64,000 bases of DNA. Origin: Carex sylvatica (taxonomy: Eukaryota > Streptophyta > Magnoliopsida > Poales > Cyperaceae). Where the stretch lies: positions 1 through 64,000 of the forward strand of contig CAXKVR010000137.1 of the NCBI GenBank assembly GCA_964058845.1, written 5' to 3'. The notes beneath the pieces are model-generated. The model was not told the DNA's origin. It was given only the letters and a program-made list of their open reading frames with translations, and did not search any database. The position numbers and the translations under genes were made by a program. The number at the start of each line of letters is the position of its first letter. Positions within the stretch are counted from its first letter, which is position 1. This document shows positions 47,452 through 63,317 of this stretch, piece by piece.

Positions 47452-48409
47452 TCTTTTGTCTCAGATACTGTTTGAATTTTGTGGGCATCCTGATAACTGT
47501 ACATATGCCTACCCAGTTTCGCCAAGTTGAGACCTAAAGCATTTCACAGGGACCCTCATGATTACATAAAACAATTTGCAGGACAGATACACATAATAAA
47601 ACAAACAATAGGCATACTGGTACAAGAATAGGTATTCAAATGCAATTAATTAACGTCAGCAACAGTACTTTTGTCGTGTATCACATCCACCTGTCCAATT
47701 AATTAACGTCAGCAACAGTACGTGACATCTATTTTTCTTTAAAGGATGTTCAAACTAATAAATAACATACATTATTTTATTACAATAACAGATTTTGTCT
47801 TAACAGATAAATACTGATTATAATACAACCTTCTTTGGACAAAAATACTGCTAGTCAAAATGTAAAACAGTCTCGTCCATACTTAAGAAATGGTCAATAA
47901 GTATAGGATAAAGAAAACTCAGTTCTTAATAAATTTGTTCAATTTTTTTTCAATTTAGGAGAATATCCGAAAACTTGTCATAGATTATATATATAAAAAT
48001 AATAATAATAAAAGACTTGTCATGGTGTTTTAGTAAAATTTCGGAAGCAAGACTTCTTCTGTGTAAAATTAAAATTGGCATGCCAACCACTAATTTCAGA
48101 AGCAAGACTGGAGTGTGAAGACAAATGATGAACTATCTAGCAATTGTTTTATTATTGATCAACTTATCTGTTTACTTGCGTGCAGTATATTATGGAGAGC
48201 CCACTATAATGTATAACGTGTAACTGTGGAGTTTATCACATGCATGGGAAAGACTTCTGTGTAGCGGCAGGTCTAAGGCTTTGACAAAGGTAGCTATGCC
48301 ACCTCCCTATGATTTCAAAATTTTAATTATACGTATAGGAATTTAATTAAATTTAATATTTTTTTGACCTTTCTATATAGTTTAGCCACTCTAAAAAAAT
48401 GACAAATAT
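47452..48409. other. Sequence seen once, no gene
   Basis: This stretch has no counterpart elsewhere in the window. TTAATTAACGTCAGCAACAGTAC is repeated at 47646 and 47697. Several TGCA-rich and AT-rich runs occur. No protein is recognised. Confidence 0.35.
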
Positions 48410-48500
48410 TTACTTGTAGCCTAGTGGTTAGAGCTATATTTTGTTGTTGAGAGGTCTTGGATTCAAATCCCACTCACTACAATTGTGCATTTTAATTTTC
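48410..48500 (+). mobile_element. tRNA-derived SINE-like sequence
   Basis: A perfect RNA polymerase III A-box pattern TAGCCTAGTGG (48417-48427) is followed 32 bases later by a near-perfect B box GATTCAAATCC (48460-48470), which differs at one base from GGTTCRANTCC. The text between (GAGAGGTCTTGG) is common in plant tRNA-derived SINE heads. No cloverleaf with paired acceptor stem is evident, so a functional tRNA is unlikely. Confidence 0.55.
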
Positions 48501-49702
48501 AGCCACCTCTATCAAAATTTTCTAATTCAGCAGTTAACAAATTTTTTTCACATTTATCTGTGTTTTCAGATACAATACGGATCCGATAAATCAATAAAAG
48601 GGTGCCATTGACACCCCTACCGACAACTTGGGACATACCCTTCAACTGCAATTTTAACCTGTCATCACTCCAATTCTCCTTTGGAGAACACATGTCAACG
48701 CATAAATAAAACCTAGCCCTAGATAAACTCATAAAAATTCAATATTACATACCTTCACCCTTGAAAGGTGTTTCTTAGCTGCTCAAGTGAATTCAACAAG
48801 AAAAGATAAAAGAGACATTATTAAAGCAGTTAAAGAGAGACATAGGAGTACAGCTAAAGAATCTCTCTTAATCTCACACATGTTGTCTTCCCGTCTCGTA
48901 CCTATCCTCTTCTAATGAAGTTTATGTCTTTTCTCTATTTGGCTATCCTATTCTCTAATAACATAACATCTCTTAGAAAACCATAGATCTATCCTATTTA
49001 GACTCTACTAGGTTTTCTACTTCTGTCCAGATAGAGAGCTGAGTTGTGATTCGTCCATCATGTGTTAGTGGGCTTAGTGGAACTTGACTATGAAGTTCAG
49101 TGTTGTAACTGTTGTCTATCAGTTATCATGTGTGTTTGTCTGGGTTGCATGCTGTTGCATAATTCATCTGCATGGAATTCTGGTGCTGCACATTCTTCTC
49201 TGTATGTGATGTACTAGTGTGTCCAGAATGCTTGTTTTATGCTTGTTTTATCTATAATAACAATAGAAATCTGCAATTCTACATAATCAAGTAAAATGAC
49301 AAAAGTAATCTGATTTTATATAAAATGAACAATTGTAACTTGAATTTTGACAATATTTTAAGTTAAGTGAGAGTGAAAAACACTAATTATTTCATCCCTA
49401 CCACAACGTCTAAAATCAAAACTAGGAATTGCAAAAATATATTTCCATATAAATTCAACACAAAATGAACTAGAGTCCAACCATTGCCAATAGTTGTGCA
49501 AATATTGGAATGTTTGATCAAAGCACAAGCAAACCTTATTTCGTAGATCAGGAGACTTGCTCCAACTGCTCTAATGGTTGCCAACTATTATAACGGTTGA
49601 AGGCAAAACCCTGATTTTGTTTCCTTTTGTATAAATAGAAGGTTCGATTTTTTTTCCCTTCTATCAATATGGCCGCCTTTGATCTGCAAAATTCGATTAT
49701 GT
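48501..49702. other. Sequence seen once, left of repeat A2
   Basis: No confident gene. A minus-strand open stretch at 48499-48732 has no recognised domain. TTTGTATAAATAGAAGG at about 49627 looks like a TATA box and could belong to the end of a retrotransposon whose gag scrap lies at 50277. Confidence 0.35.
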
Positions 49703-50276
49703 GGGACAAAAGTTCTCAACTTATGCTTGTGAATCAAACTTCAATATCTATTGAACTACCTCAAATCCACTTCACCAATATTAATCAAAATTATTGATAA
49801 TAGAAAGGCGCACCGAGAAGGGGTCGCGACACCTCAGAGACGTAGGTCTTTTTTTGCCGAAGTCTGTTAACATCTCTTTTCTCAATCTCTCTACACTTAT
49901 CTATTTATTTATTTGCACTTTAGATACTTTATTTGAACAATCGACCAAAAAGATATCATAATTATAAAAGCTCCCATATTCACCCCCTCAAGGTGCCGTT
50001 AGGGACATCATAATAATCAATTAGAGCACCACCACAACCAAATGGCAATAATCATAATCCACCCCGTCGAAGACACTTTAGTTACTGCTTGCCAACTGAG
50101 GAGACGAAGACACTTAAAAATTACTCCTTGCTGAATGCCGATGTTAAAGAGGAGACAAAGACACTTAAAATTACTCCTTAAAATTACTCCTTGCCAACTG
50201 AGGATGCAAAGCGCAATAGCATAAAGCTACCCAACATTGAAGCCGCTAATTTGGAAATCAGTACCACATATATGAG

Positions 50277-50597
50277 GTGCAAAGGGATAAATTCAAAGGC
50301 TGTCTGGGCAAAAATCCTCACACCCATCTCACGAAGTTCCGAACCATTTGTGTTTTGATCAGAGCAGATGGAATAGAGCGAGACGACCTTCGTCTCCATT
50401 TATTCCCCTTCTCACTTGGATCACGTCCGCAAGCATGGTTAGAGTCAATGGATGCCGAATCAATTGATAATTGGAAACAATTGATCAATGCTTTACTCGC
50501 ACGGTACTTCCCACCTAGAATGATAGTAGAATATCATGCGAAGATCACTGTTGGGTTTAGTACACGTATCTTTAGTACACGGTTAGATTTTAAATGA
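50277..50597 (+). pseudogene. Ty3/gypsy Gag fragment (copy 2)
   Basis: Same 106-codon frame as 563-883 with the DDLRLHLFPFSLGSRPQAWL Gag core and ALLARYFPPRM. Here the FFPP-like proline is conserved, where copy 1 has FAPRM. It is a relic without other gypsy domains. Confidence 0.7.
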
Positions 50598-51165
50598 TCG
50601 TGTGGATATGTATGAGTCTTTTTTCACGCAAACGCCTCCTTCTATTACACACTGATAATATGAAATTTTACATCCATGTATCATATGTCATGTATGGTCA
50701 AGTTTTCTGTACTATTGTGCTTCCAACTTTAAACAAATTTAATTGTGGAATACATAACACCATGAAATCATGACATTCTACACGGTAGAACACGTGTCAG
50801 CACAGAAAATCCTGACATCCTATATACTTCTGTAATACATAACAGTAGGCTCAAATTCGGAGTTCCTAACAATGAAATAACTTATCTTAATAATAATATT
50901 AATTTTGGACCAATATTTTACTGTAGAGATACAGCACGCTACAGTTTTGGGGACACAAGTAGTTGAAAGAAATAATTCAATTTTGATCGGATAACACAGC
51001 AAAATATCAATATTCTTCCTTATAATTCTCACGCGCACTGGTATGGAAAACACGGTCATACACACCATATCATATACGGACAAGAAAAAATTGCATATTA
51101 ATAGTGTGTAATGGGAGGAGGCACTTGCACGAAAAAAAGGTCATACATACACAACCGTGTACGAA
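50575..51165. repeat. Foldback element (copy 2 of 861-1449)
   Basis: Arms with GTACACGGTT / ACCGTGTAC and ATTACACACT / AGTGTGTAAT match the first copy. A short AATATAT duplication lies just to the right, at about 51210. Confidence 0.45.
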
Positions 51166-52179
51166 AGTCACCAACTTTTGTACACGGTTTGTTATAGTGT
51201 ATGATAATATATAATATATAATCGTACATGATTAGTTAGTGAAAGGCCGTGTATGATTATCACCATAATCAACGCCTTTTTTTGGAGACCTGACATGGTT
51301 CATTTCTATTAAGTGTACGTATATTAGTTTTATATAGAAAAGGTACAATAACCATGTGCAATGTATTCCCCTATTCATATACGACACTTGCTGACACGGC
51401 CATGTAACCATGTGTCATTAGCTTTTGAACCGTATACAGTCTTGTTTTCTATGCTAGTGGTCATAACACGTGTCAAAAATGAATGTATTAAAATTAATTT
51501 ATAAACATTTTAATTTTGACTGCTTGACTTTATATTAATTCAAATATTTACAAATTTTACATGTAGACGCATCACTCATAGGATAGACTGGTTTCAACAG
51601 TTCGGATTTGTCATTTGAAGTCATTCTCATAGGTTTTAGAACTGAGTTCACAAAAGAGAGTTAGTGAACTTAGGAACACCCTAGTTCTACTCCTTGGTGA
51701 GTGTCACTTATCTTATACAGAACAATTAATTATTGGTGCAATTTCACCAACTATTCTAACAAATAATTATTAATTGGCACTATTCTTAATACAGAACAAT
51801 TATTGATTTGTCACTTTCATCAACTGTCCTAAGATAAGTTTGCAAATGTTTCTCACCATACATATTAATTCATCCATATTAGTTAAACAGTATGAAAATA
51901 CTAAATAGCACAATACTAATACAACATGATCTAATTCCAAATACCCCATTTACATTATCTAAGTATCACATTTACATAATGTAAAAAAAAGTTCACTTCA
52001 TAATTGACAATCCATTTTGTCCAAGTCATTTTCACTTTATAATGATACTTTTTATCTGTCAACTTAAACTTGAATATTTTTTTTATATACGTACATTTAT
52101 GTAGATATATCTTAACATGTGTGTTATTAATAATTAAGTAGAGTTAAAATGTCTCATTATTTTTATCCCAATCGATCAT

Positions 52180-52478
52180 GCCTCACCTTGTTATCTATGT
52201 TTTTGGAGGCCAAATAGTCGATGTGAATCACTCAACATGATCTTCATATTAAAATTTAGTTCAAGACCAAATTCTATATTTTTTTGGAACATTTTTTACA
52301 AAAAATTTGTATAGGTACAAAATCACTATTATTCAGAAGATTATGGATCATTCATAAATAATATTAATAATTCCCCAAAAAAAAATTGGTCTCCAAGCAA
52401 ATTTCTATATAGAGATCATGTTGAGTCATTCCGATCAACTGTTCGACCTTTGAAAACAAAGATAAAGGATGTGAGGCA
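52180..52478. repeat. MITE-like foldback upstream of P450 copy 2
   Basis: No difference seen from 2459-2757. TGCCTCAC and GTGAGGCA ends, about 450-750 bp before the start codon. Confidence 0.65.
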
Positions 52479-52824
52479 TAATAGCGGCACGAAAACAATG
52501 TGGCATTTTAAATCCGGTCTTAATTATTATATAGTTTTAACTAACATATAAATAATTATCATTAGAAGTTAAAAATATAAAAGATGAAAAGAAATGGACA
52601 ACAAAATGTGCATAAATTAAAATTTTGAAATCATAGGAGTGGTTCAGCCCCCGTGGCTAACCTTGTATTTATCACCGCTGACAATAACCCTAGATGTGCC
52701 TCTACAAAGAAGAGCCTGTTAAGAAACTAAAGTACGTACACATACATTAGTCATATATATATAAAATAAACAAATAATTAAGTTTTAAATGAATTATTTT
52801 AGATGAATTAAATAAATATTTTTT

Positions 52825-52831
52825 TATATAA
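52825..52831 (+). promoter_or_regulatory. Putative TATA box of P450 copy 2
   Basis: TATATAA lies 95 bp before the ATG, in the same sequence context as at 3104-3110. The proximal 1.5 kb is identical in the two copies, so both genes have the same core promoter. Confidence 0.45.
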
Positions 52832-52925
52832 AAGCCAATTACCAGCTGTTAATTTAGGCCCTTGTTTTTCAGCTATAAATTCAGCCCAAATGGCCTCATT
52901 CCCTTATCTCATGCACACTCACTAG

Positions 52926-56961
<4,036 letters not shown>

Positions 56962-57339
56962 TTGGTCAATTAATGAATGGGAGTTGCATATATATATATA
57001 TATAAGCTGTGTAATGTTTAATTTGAATATTAATCCCAAATAAATTAAATAAGCTGTGAACTGTTTAATATATGTACTATAATTACTTGGAATGTCGATC
57101 TAGTATAAATCAATTATTCATGGTACATTGATTTTAAAATATTTTACCCTATTGTTCAAATAAAATAAAAAAATCACAATTGCAAATATATATGTTCTCA
57201 ATCATGTTGATAGACGCAATTTGTTTATTTTTTGGTCATGTATCAAATGTCTTAATAACTTTGATAACTTAGCATTTTCTTCGACTCATTGAAATATTTA
57301 AATCATTTGTTTAAAGGCCATATAAATTTAAATTACATA

Positions 57340-57710
57340 CACTACTACAGATAACCAAATCACCAACTGTTCAAATTGACATTTAGCAAGTATTTTTGAA
57401 CCGTTGGTGATCGGCCAGTTAGCATTGGTATGATGGACCAATGCCAATAGTGTTGTCAACAACCATTGGTGTTGGATCATTATACCAGTGGTTCATTAGT
57501 CTGACGGACGGTATTGGTTATCTTTTACCATCGGTTCGACTTAATGAGCAGATGGTGTTACAAGGAGAATGACATCCTTGTGCAAGAAACCAATGGCATC
57601 GAGCATTTTTCCATTGTAAATAATGTCGTTAACCATACAACACCGTCAGTTCTTTGGCACATACACCTGTTTTGGAAAATAAACCTTTGCTGTTCAGCAT
57701 GCTTTGCTCT
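57340..57710 (+). mobile_element. CACTA terminal fragment (copy 2)
   Basis: Starts CACTACTACAGATAACC as at 7621 and carries the same subterminal ACCGTTGGTG-type motifs with several substitutions, for example ACCATCGGTTCG for ACCATCAGTTCG. No right end. Confidence 0.58.
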
Positions 57711-58157
57711 TTAAAATTAATTTGCATGTGGCTAGCCATAAATATTAATTTCAACAATGTGAAAATAATAAATAACAAAAAAATAATATGATATTTTCCA
57801 AATTACATGTACACAATACAAATTATATGATCCAATTCCACAAAGCATTCTACCAAAACTACAAAAATATAAACATAAAACATACACAATTTCATAACTG
57901 AAATCAATTATAACATCTGTTTTTTAATGCTTATAATTAGTCCTTCAAACATACCTTTGAATCCAATCCCCCAAATCTGCATATCTTACCACAAAATCAA
58001 CTATAAAATTATGAAAGTTTTTGAAACTAAGTGATGACGGTCAAACGTATCACAACTTACATAGGCTTTTGGCTTTCGTTTTACTTGAATATCTCACCTT
58101 TATGTTATTTTGCATGAGAAATCGGTTACTGTATGTTGTGTTCTTTATGTTTTATTA

Positions 58158-59085
58158 CAGGAAACATGATTTGGGGCTGTTTTACATCAATTGGAGCAAG
58201 GATTAGGGCAAATCAAATACCCGTGAAGCAACGGGAGGTCACTATTACGTACCGTATTTATCAATACAGACCTAATAGCATGGTTCTGAAATTTAGAATC
58301 GGAATCAGAATCAGATATTTGACCGTAGAGTCGGAATCGAATGAATCGGATCGGAAACTCGGATTTTTTTGGCAGAAACATATTTTGTATCAAATTTGTC
58401 AAATAATCCATTCCAACACTCAAAATAATTAAATTTGGATAGATAACAATCAAATTTGCACTGTATTACTTAAAATAATAATATTTGTTTAATTTAAAAA
58501 CAACAAAAAATGAATAAATTCACCAAAGACAAATAAAATATTTTATTTTAACTTTCATATTTTCATATTTTATTTTGTATATGCGTTAATTTATTTTCAT
58601 AGGAAATATTTTATTTTATAAACAATAAAATATGGTTGTGTTGTGTTTCTCGGGTCTACAGTTTCTTGAGAGTTATCCAGTGTTCAGTGTTTATTTGCAT
58701 ATGGAATGCCACGTTGTCCACGGTGTATTCCTACTGGTTAGTGGGACCTACAAATTTTCTATCTTATAATATGTAGACCGGTTGCACTATCTGAGAGAAG
58801 AATTTGGACACGCGATGGGAAAGCGAGTCTCGTACACGAAGAGAAGGTGATTTGTACACGTCGCGAGATCACATCCACTGTTCTGATGATCCAACGGTGT
58901 ACATACTTTGGTTGATCCATAATCCAAGTAGATATTTTTGCGTTCCTTTCCTTAAAATAGTAAAATATGGAGGGGTCGACTGCAATTTTTCCTGTTTTTT
59001 CCCCATCTCATTTCTGTCTCCTCCACGGCTTATCTCCCAGACCTCCACGCACCCTCCAGACCTCCACGGACTCATCTCCTCCACG
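58158..59085 (+). repeat. Start of third copy of block B (B3)
   Basis: CAGGAAACATGATTTGGGG at 58158 begins the same sequence as 8436 and 28602, with the unidentified GNMIWGCFTSIGARIRANQ fragment. It stays collinear to the CCTCCACGGACTCATCT phrase at about 59079, except for a 63-bp loss between AAGTAGATATTTTT repeats (58926-58939). After that it breaks off into other sequence, and B-like DNA resumes only at 62173. Confidence 0.8.
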
Positions 59086-59161
59086 CACCCTTCTCATTTT
59101 CTTCTCCTCCAGGGACTCATCTCCTCGATCCTACGACAGGGAGATTATTCTCTGAGAAGTG

Positions 59162-59316
59162 TTTCCGTGCGGAGCCATGCGGTTCTTTTTATTTGGTTCC
59201 TCCGTTTTTGATCGGACGGACCAGAACAAAGGGGCTGTTCTTTTGAGATCTGATCTGGTCCGTCCAATCAAAACGAACGGACTAGATTAAAAACTCCTCA
59301 CAGCTCCGCACGGAAA
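59162..59316. mobile_element. Small MITE-like foldback, 14-bp inverted ends
   Basis: TTTCCGTGCGGAGC (59162-59175) and GCTCCGCACGGAAA (59303-59316) are exact inverted repeats. A second inner pair (59210-59225 with 59254-59269, one mismatch) shows the whole 155-bp piece folds. It sits just after the point where B3 leaves the collinear block. A target duplication is not clear. Confidence 0.6.
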
Positions 59317-60482
59317 AACTCCGCAAAGGATAGCATTCCCCTACGACTCAATCCAGGTTAGTAGAAAATCGGAATTTTTTGAACTGAAATCAGCTCAACT
59401 CGGATAAACTCGGTGAAACTCAGCTGACTCGTTCAGAAAATCAAAAAAATCGGCCAAATTAAACACTGTTCATCCGAATTTTGCTGAGAAACTCGCGCCT
59501 GTGCAAGACTCAGGTAAAACTTGACCCAGTCCCGTCCAATTCCGAGTTAACTTGGCCGATTTAACTCAGAATAGGCCAATTTTTGGAACCATGCCTAACA
59601 GCTCCAATATAGACCATAATTAGATGAATAATCATTACGTGTTTAAACGTCTAGTTCACAAGGCTTAATACGGACCGTATTAGATACGAATTTTTGTTTG
59701 AATTGGTGAGAGCTGTCTCCTGATCAAATTTCATGGAATCCATTTATCTCCAAACACCCCCAGACTCCTTTATAACACTCCTGGACAGAAGTAGAAGGTA
59801 TCTTTAGATCCTTAGAATATTAGATTAGTGGAACAAATAATCACTTCTATTTCATATTCTTTTTGTGTTAGGCAAGTTTAAAACAGTGAATGAGTGAAGT
59901 TGAACCTATTTCAAAAAAAAAAAATCTTTCACAATTCCACGTTCGTCCACTATTCAATAACATACATCTTTCAACTATTCTTGCCTAGTCGAACATGCTC
60001 TTGCAACTTCTTTTTTTAAATATATAGGAGAAAAATATAACTTAGGAATTGAATTTCATTCTTTTCCTTGCTATTTTCTTCATCTTCACTCTTGAATCTC
60101 CACAAAAATTAATTTTGAAAATGACTTGGATTAATAGAGACATTTTGGAATACATACAAGGTCCCAGTACTTGAGACCACAAGTCTTAATAAGTTCATAT
60201 GCGGCTCTCCAGTTCTAACCATCGTTTAAATAAAAGAGCTACATATATAAAATCAATAAGACTCTAGAAAAAGGACTTATTAGTTATCATAAAAAGAAAT
60301 ATAAATATCCCAAAAACATATGCCAACATTCAACTAATAAACTCAAGCAACATCGGCTCAAATCTCTCATTTTATAACAAACATGATCCCACAAATTTTA
60401 TAATTCCCTAGCAAACACACAAATGTAATCAAACAATTAACAAAATGAACCAAACTATTATATCTTCATGCAAACAAAAGGC
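59317..60482. other. Intergenic DNA, no gene seen
   Basis: Around 59390-59600 are several CTCGG.TAAACTCGG-type phrases and their inverses. An imperfect palindrome TAATACGG-A-CCGTATTA lies at 59666-59682. The rest is AT-rich. The part next to 60480 is probably the 3' flank of the AG-peptide gene. Confidence 0.35.
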
Positions 60483-60677
60483 TCAAAAGAAGAAACCTAA
60501 GACAAGCAAAGCAAGAGAGGCAACGATAGCATATGCCGGCACAATGGTTGATGCATCTGACATTGGCCTCGGTAATCCGCTTGGGGCACTTGTAGGCAGT
60601 GCAGCCTCTGTCAGGAGTGCCATGATAGAGAACATGACAATCACCGCGAAAAATCGCTTTCCTGCGGCTGCTTCCAT
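60483..60677 (-). CDS. Arabinogalactan-peptide precursor (AGP12/13/14-like), 64 aa
   Basis: A single exon on the minus strand with ATG at 60677 and TGA at 60483-60485. A longer open frame reaches 60800, but MEAAAG is the likely start: it follows the CT-rich leader and sits 82 bp downstream of a TATA box. The protein has a hydrophobic signal peptide (about 7-26), a very short mature part (about 27-41, ALPTSAPSGLPRPMSD) and a C-terminal hydrophobic GPI-anchor signal (about 45-64) ending LLVLGFFF. SDAS..VPA...AS..AL...GFFF is the pattern of Arabidopsis AGP12-14. After processing it would be a 12-15 residue, hydroxyproline-glycosylated peptide held at the plasma membrane. Only one classical Ala-Pro is present, so glycosylation may be unusual. 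A degenerate relative with a conserved promoter lies at 16600-16816. Confidence 0.8.
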   Translation of the reverse strand: MEAAAGKRFFAVIVMFSIMALLTEAALPTSAPSGLPRPMSDASTIVPAYAIVASLALLVLGFFF

Positions 60678-60758
60678 CTCGCTCCTTTTTTTTCTCTCTC
60701 TTTGTCCTTGTGTGAAATATGGTAATCCTTTGTGAAATTGACAATAGAAGGGGGGGCA

Positions 60759-60764
60759 TTTATA
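60759..60764 (-). promoter_or_regulatory. TATA box of the AG-peptide gene
   Basis: TATAAA on the minus strand (CCTATAAATGCC), 82 bp before the ATG, followed by a GA/CT-rich leader. The surrounding 100 bp, including TTTTCCTATA and TTTAGAATCAACC, is recognisably similar to the promoter of the pseudogene at about 16915-16960. Confidence 0.6.
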
Positions 60765-61475
60765 GGAAAATTTTGAAGGGTTGATTCTAAATAAAACCAC
60801 ACTAATAAGTATTATGAAAATATAGTTTTTATATATTAAGGCAAAATATTTTAAATGCTAAACACGGATTGTCTCTCTCATACTTTATGACACATTTAAT
60901 TAATCATTTTGTGATTATGTACATCTTTTTACATAAATAAAGTGTGACAATATAATTTAGGGAAAAATATATTTACTATATTTCTTTTTGTACTCACTTA
61001 ATTAAATGAAAAAAAATGTTAATGGGTTTTTAGAATTACAAATTTAAAGGATGTGTATACATACATTATGAAAGACTTCATATTATGTACAATTTTGCTT
61101 AATTGCCAAAGTCAATATGAAAAAGAAGAAAATTTGATCCATCATTATCAGAGTATTACATACATAATTTAACTTAAATAACATAAAAACTTGATTTATC
61201 AGTATCAGAGTGAATGTCTCTATTAATAAGAAATGGGGATTGTAATACCAGCAACTACACAAATAATTCACCATTATTTAGAAGTAAGAGAAATATACTT
61301 GGGTTCAATATTCAACTGATAGAATGATATTTATTAACAAATTCGATTGTTAATTACCTTCGATATAAATTCGATAACAGTGTGATAAACAATACAAAAC
61401 CCAAAAATATCGACAAACCAACTATTATCCAATCCATCAACAGCTAGAATTATAAAATGACAAGTATACGCGACT
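60765..61475. other. Upstream region of the AG-peptide gene
   Basis: AT-rich DNA. The first 140 bp align with the pseudogene promoter at 16917-17050, for example TTTAAATGCTAAACACGG against TTGAAATGCTGCACACGG. No further gene is recognised. Confidence 0.4.
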
Positions 61476-61916
61476 CCGACATTTTTATTCATAGGAAAAT
61501 GAGAAAATGAAAAAATTAGAAATAGGAAATGCTTTTTAGGAAATTCAAAAATAGAAAGGTAGGAAGGAGCCATGGCATCCCACAGGACGCCATAAGACAT
61601 CTCAAAGAAAACAAAAAATAAAAAAATAAAAAAATTACTCATGGGACGCCATGTTCCATTCAAATCCATGGATTTAATTGAAGGGATGATAGACATGATA
61701 GACTTCAGTAACACAAGTAAAAAAATCCATTAATTAAAAACTTCGTGGGTATGGATGACTCATCGTGGCTTTTTTTTTTCTTCCTATTTTGAGATGTGCT
61801 ATGACATCCTGTAGGACACCATGACTCCTCCTTGCCTTCTAATTTTTCAATTTTCCATACAACATTTTCTATTTTTAATTTTTAATTTTTGTATTTTCCT
61901 ATAATAAAAATTTCGG
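61476..61916. mobile_element. Foldback element with about 130-bp inverted arms
   Basis: The left arm 61476-61607 and right arm 61788-61916 align as reverse complements: CCGACATTTTTATT against CCGAAATTTTTATT at the ends, ATAGGAAAAT, GGAG(C/T)CATGG and ATCCCACAGGACGCCAT against its equivalent. The interior is about 180 bp and includes ATGGGACGCCATGTTCC. It is a MITE-sized foldback without coding capacity. Target-site duplication not identified. Confidence 0.65.
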
Positions 61917-61922
61917 CCATAC

Positions 61923-61951
61923 CCCACTCCCTCCCCCCCCCCCCCCCCACC
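61923..61951 (+). repeat. Poly-C tract
   Basis: CCCACTCCCTCCCC followed by a run of C bases, right beside the foldback end. A run this long in AT-rich DNA stands out and is prone to sequencing error. Confidence 0.8.
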
Positions 61952-62172
61952 CATTAAATTAAATACATATCAACAAATGAAACTGTTAAGATTTGTAATG
62001 AAATTGTATTTTTTTTTCCTTTTTTCATCTCTAATGAAATTGTTAACATTCAACCAATTAAATATATATCAACAAATGTTCAACTAACATTACATAACAA
62101 ATATTACAATTAAGTACATGAAAACGTAAAAAAAAGAAAAGAAAAAAAAGCGCTAATAGCTCTATGCATTAA
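61952..62172. other. AT-rich spacer before B3 resumes
   Basis: No gene is seen. ATCAACAAATG(A/T) phrases recur. B-like sequence restarts at 62173 with AATCTTCCCTCAACAAGTTG. Confidence 0.35.
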
Positions 62173-62329
62173 ATCTTCCCTCAACAAGTTGCCGAATACG
62201 ATCATAGCGATAGAGGAAGTGGCCACTGCCGACAACAAGCACGGTTAATATTCCATCTCACCTCGTCAATGCCAAGCGTTTTATTATATATGGCACGATG
62301 ATGCAAAATTTCTTCAAAATAGATGGCCA
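62173..62329 (+). repeat. Resumed third copy of block B
   Basis: This matches 10402-10510 and 30640-30750 (CTCAACAAGTTGCCGA, GAGGAAGTGGCCACTG, AATGCCAAG.GTTTTATT). It then holds about 45 bp, TATATGGCACGATGATGC and on, lacking in the other copies, just before the CACTA terminus. Confidence 0.7.
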
Positions 62330-62694
62330 CACTACTACAAAAAAACTCTTTTATATTGGTTGCAATCACATTCTGCCATCTGGTTCCGAACCGATGCTTA
62401 TTGCCCGGATAGAAAATGTCTATACACTGACATTGGCTCAAAACAGTTGGCATTTATCAATATACCATGAGCAGAGGCCGTCCGGCCATCGGGTGGGACG
62501 TACCCAATGCCATCTCTTTTGTTTTGCAACCGATTATAAGTGTGATTGACGGTGGGCCCCTGCGCGTTCTATGGCATAGCTTGTGTTTTTTTTTTATCGA
62601 TGATAAATGTCACATACAACATCATTTTTACTTTCCTTTGCGTTTTCTTTTTTATTTGAACCGTTGGTGGTTTATATATATGTATGTATATATA
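62330..62694 (+). mobile_element. CACTA terminus and subterminal repeats (B3)
   Basis: CACTACTACAAAAAAACTC begins at 62330, a textbook CACTA end, and continues into the subterminal motifs shared with 10530-10850 and 30770-31090. Only this copy keeps the terminus, so it identifies the B1/B2 segments as CACTA-derived. It is cut at 62695 by a Helitron. Confidence 0.65.
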
Positions 62695-63190
62695 CTAGTC
62701 CAGTGCCCGTGCGTTGCAACGGGGGTTGAAATATTATTTTGTTTGAAATAAATAAATGAACAAAACAATTAATCAGACTCAGTGTCAATGTCAGTTTCAC
62801 CAAGCACAATATGAGGTGCTGAATCACTTGTTTCACAAAGTAAATTATAACCTTAGAGTTTAATACTATATTACGGCATCTCTATTGATGCAGTTGATTT
62901 GCAATTGCAAACAACTATTCTGAAATAATTGAAATCAATTTCATTTCTTAATTGCAAAACTCCTACATTAATGCAATTTGCAAATCAATATCTGAAAAAT
63001 AATTTTACATAAACTCAAATACATCCATTTAAAATTGCAAATTAAAAAAATATAAGGAGAATAATGAAGATATTATTTTCACAAAGAAATCAGTGCCATC
63101 GTTGGAAATGAGAAAAGGGATGCATGGGGAAGGAAATTCATATCATCTGAGATATCTTAAATTTTGCCTTTACTTTTTGGAAAATCTAAA

Positions 63191-63317
63191 CCGTTCAAAT
63201 ACAGTCTACACGAATCTCGAAGCTCAATAATACTTCTGCACGAATAGGCACGCAAAAGTTGAGATATCCAGAGCCGTTCAAATAATTTCTGCACGAATCT
63301 CGAAGCCCAATAATACT
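63191..63317 (+). repeat. Direct repeat inside the Helitron
   Basis: CCGTTCAAAT followed by CACGAATCTCGAAGC(T/C)CAATAATACT occurs at 63191-63233 and 63274-63317. The second copy leads into the left arm of the large hairpin. Confidence 0.7.

Noticed and set aside
48499..48732. Minus-strand 77-codon open frame
   Set aside because: There is no recognisable domain, start context or splice structure, and it overlaps the tail of the SINE-like sequence.
60678..60800. Longer start for the AG-peptide frame
   Set aside because: The extra 41 residues are hydrophilic and lie over the TATA box and leader. They would bury the signal peptide inside the protein.
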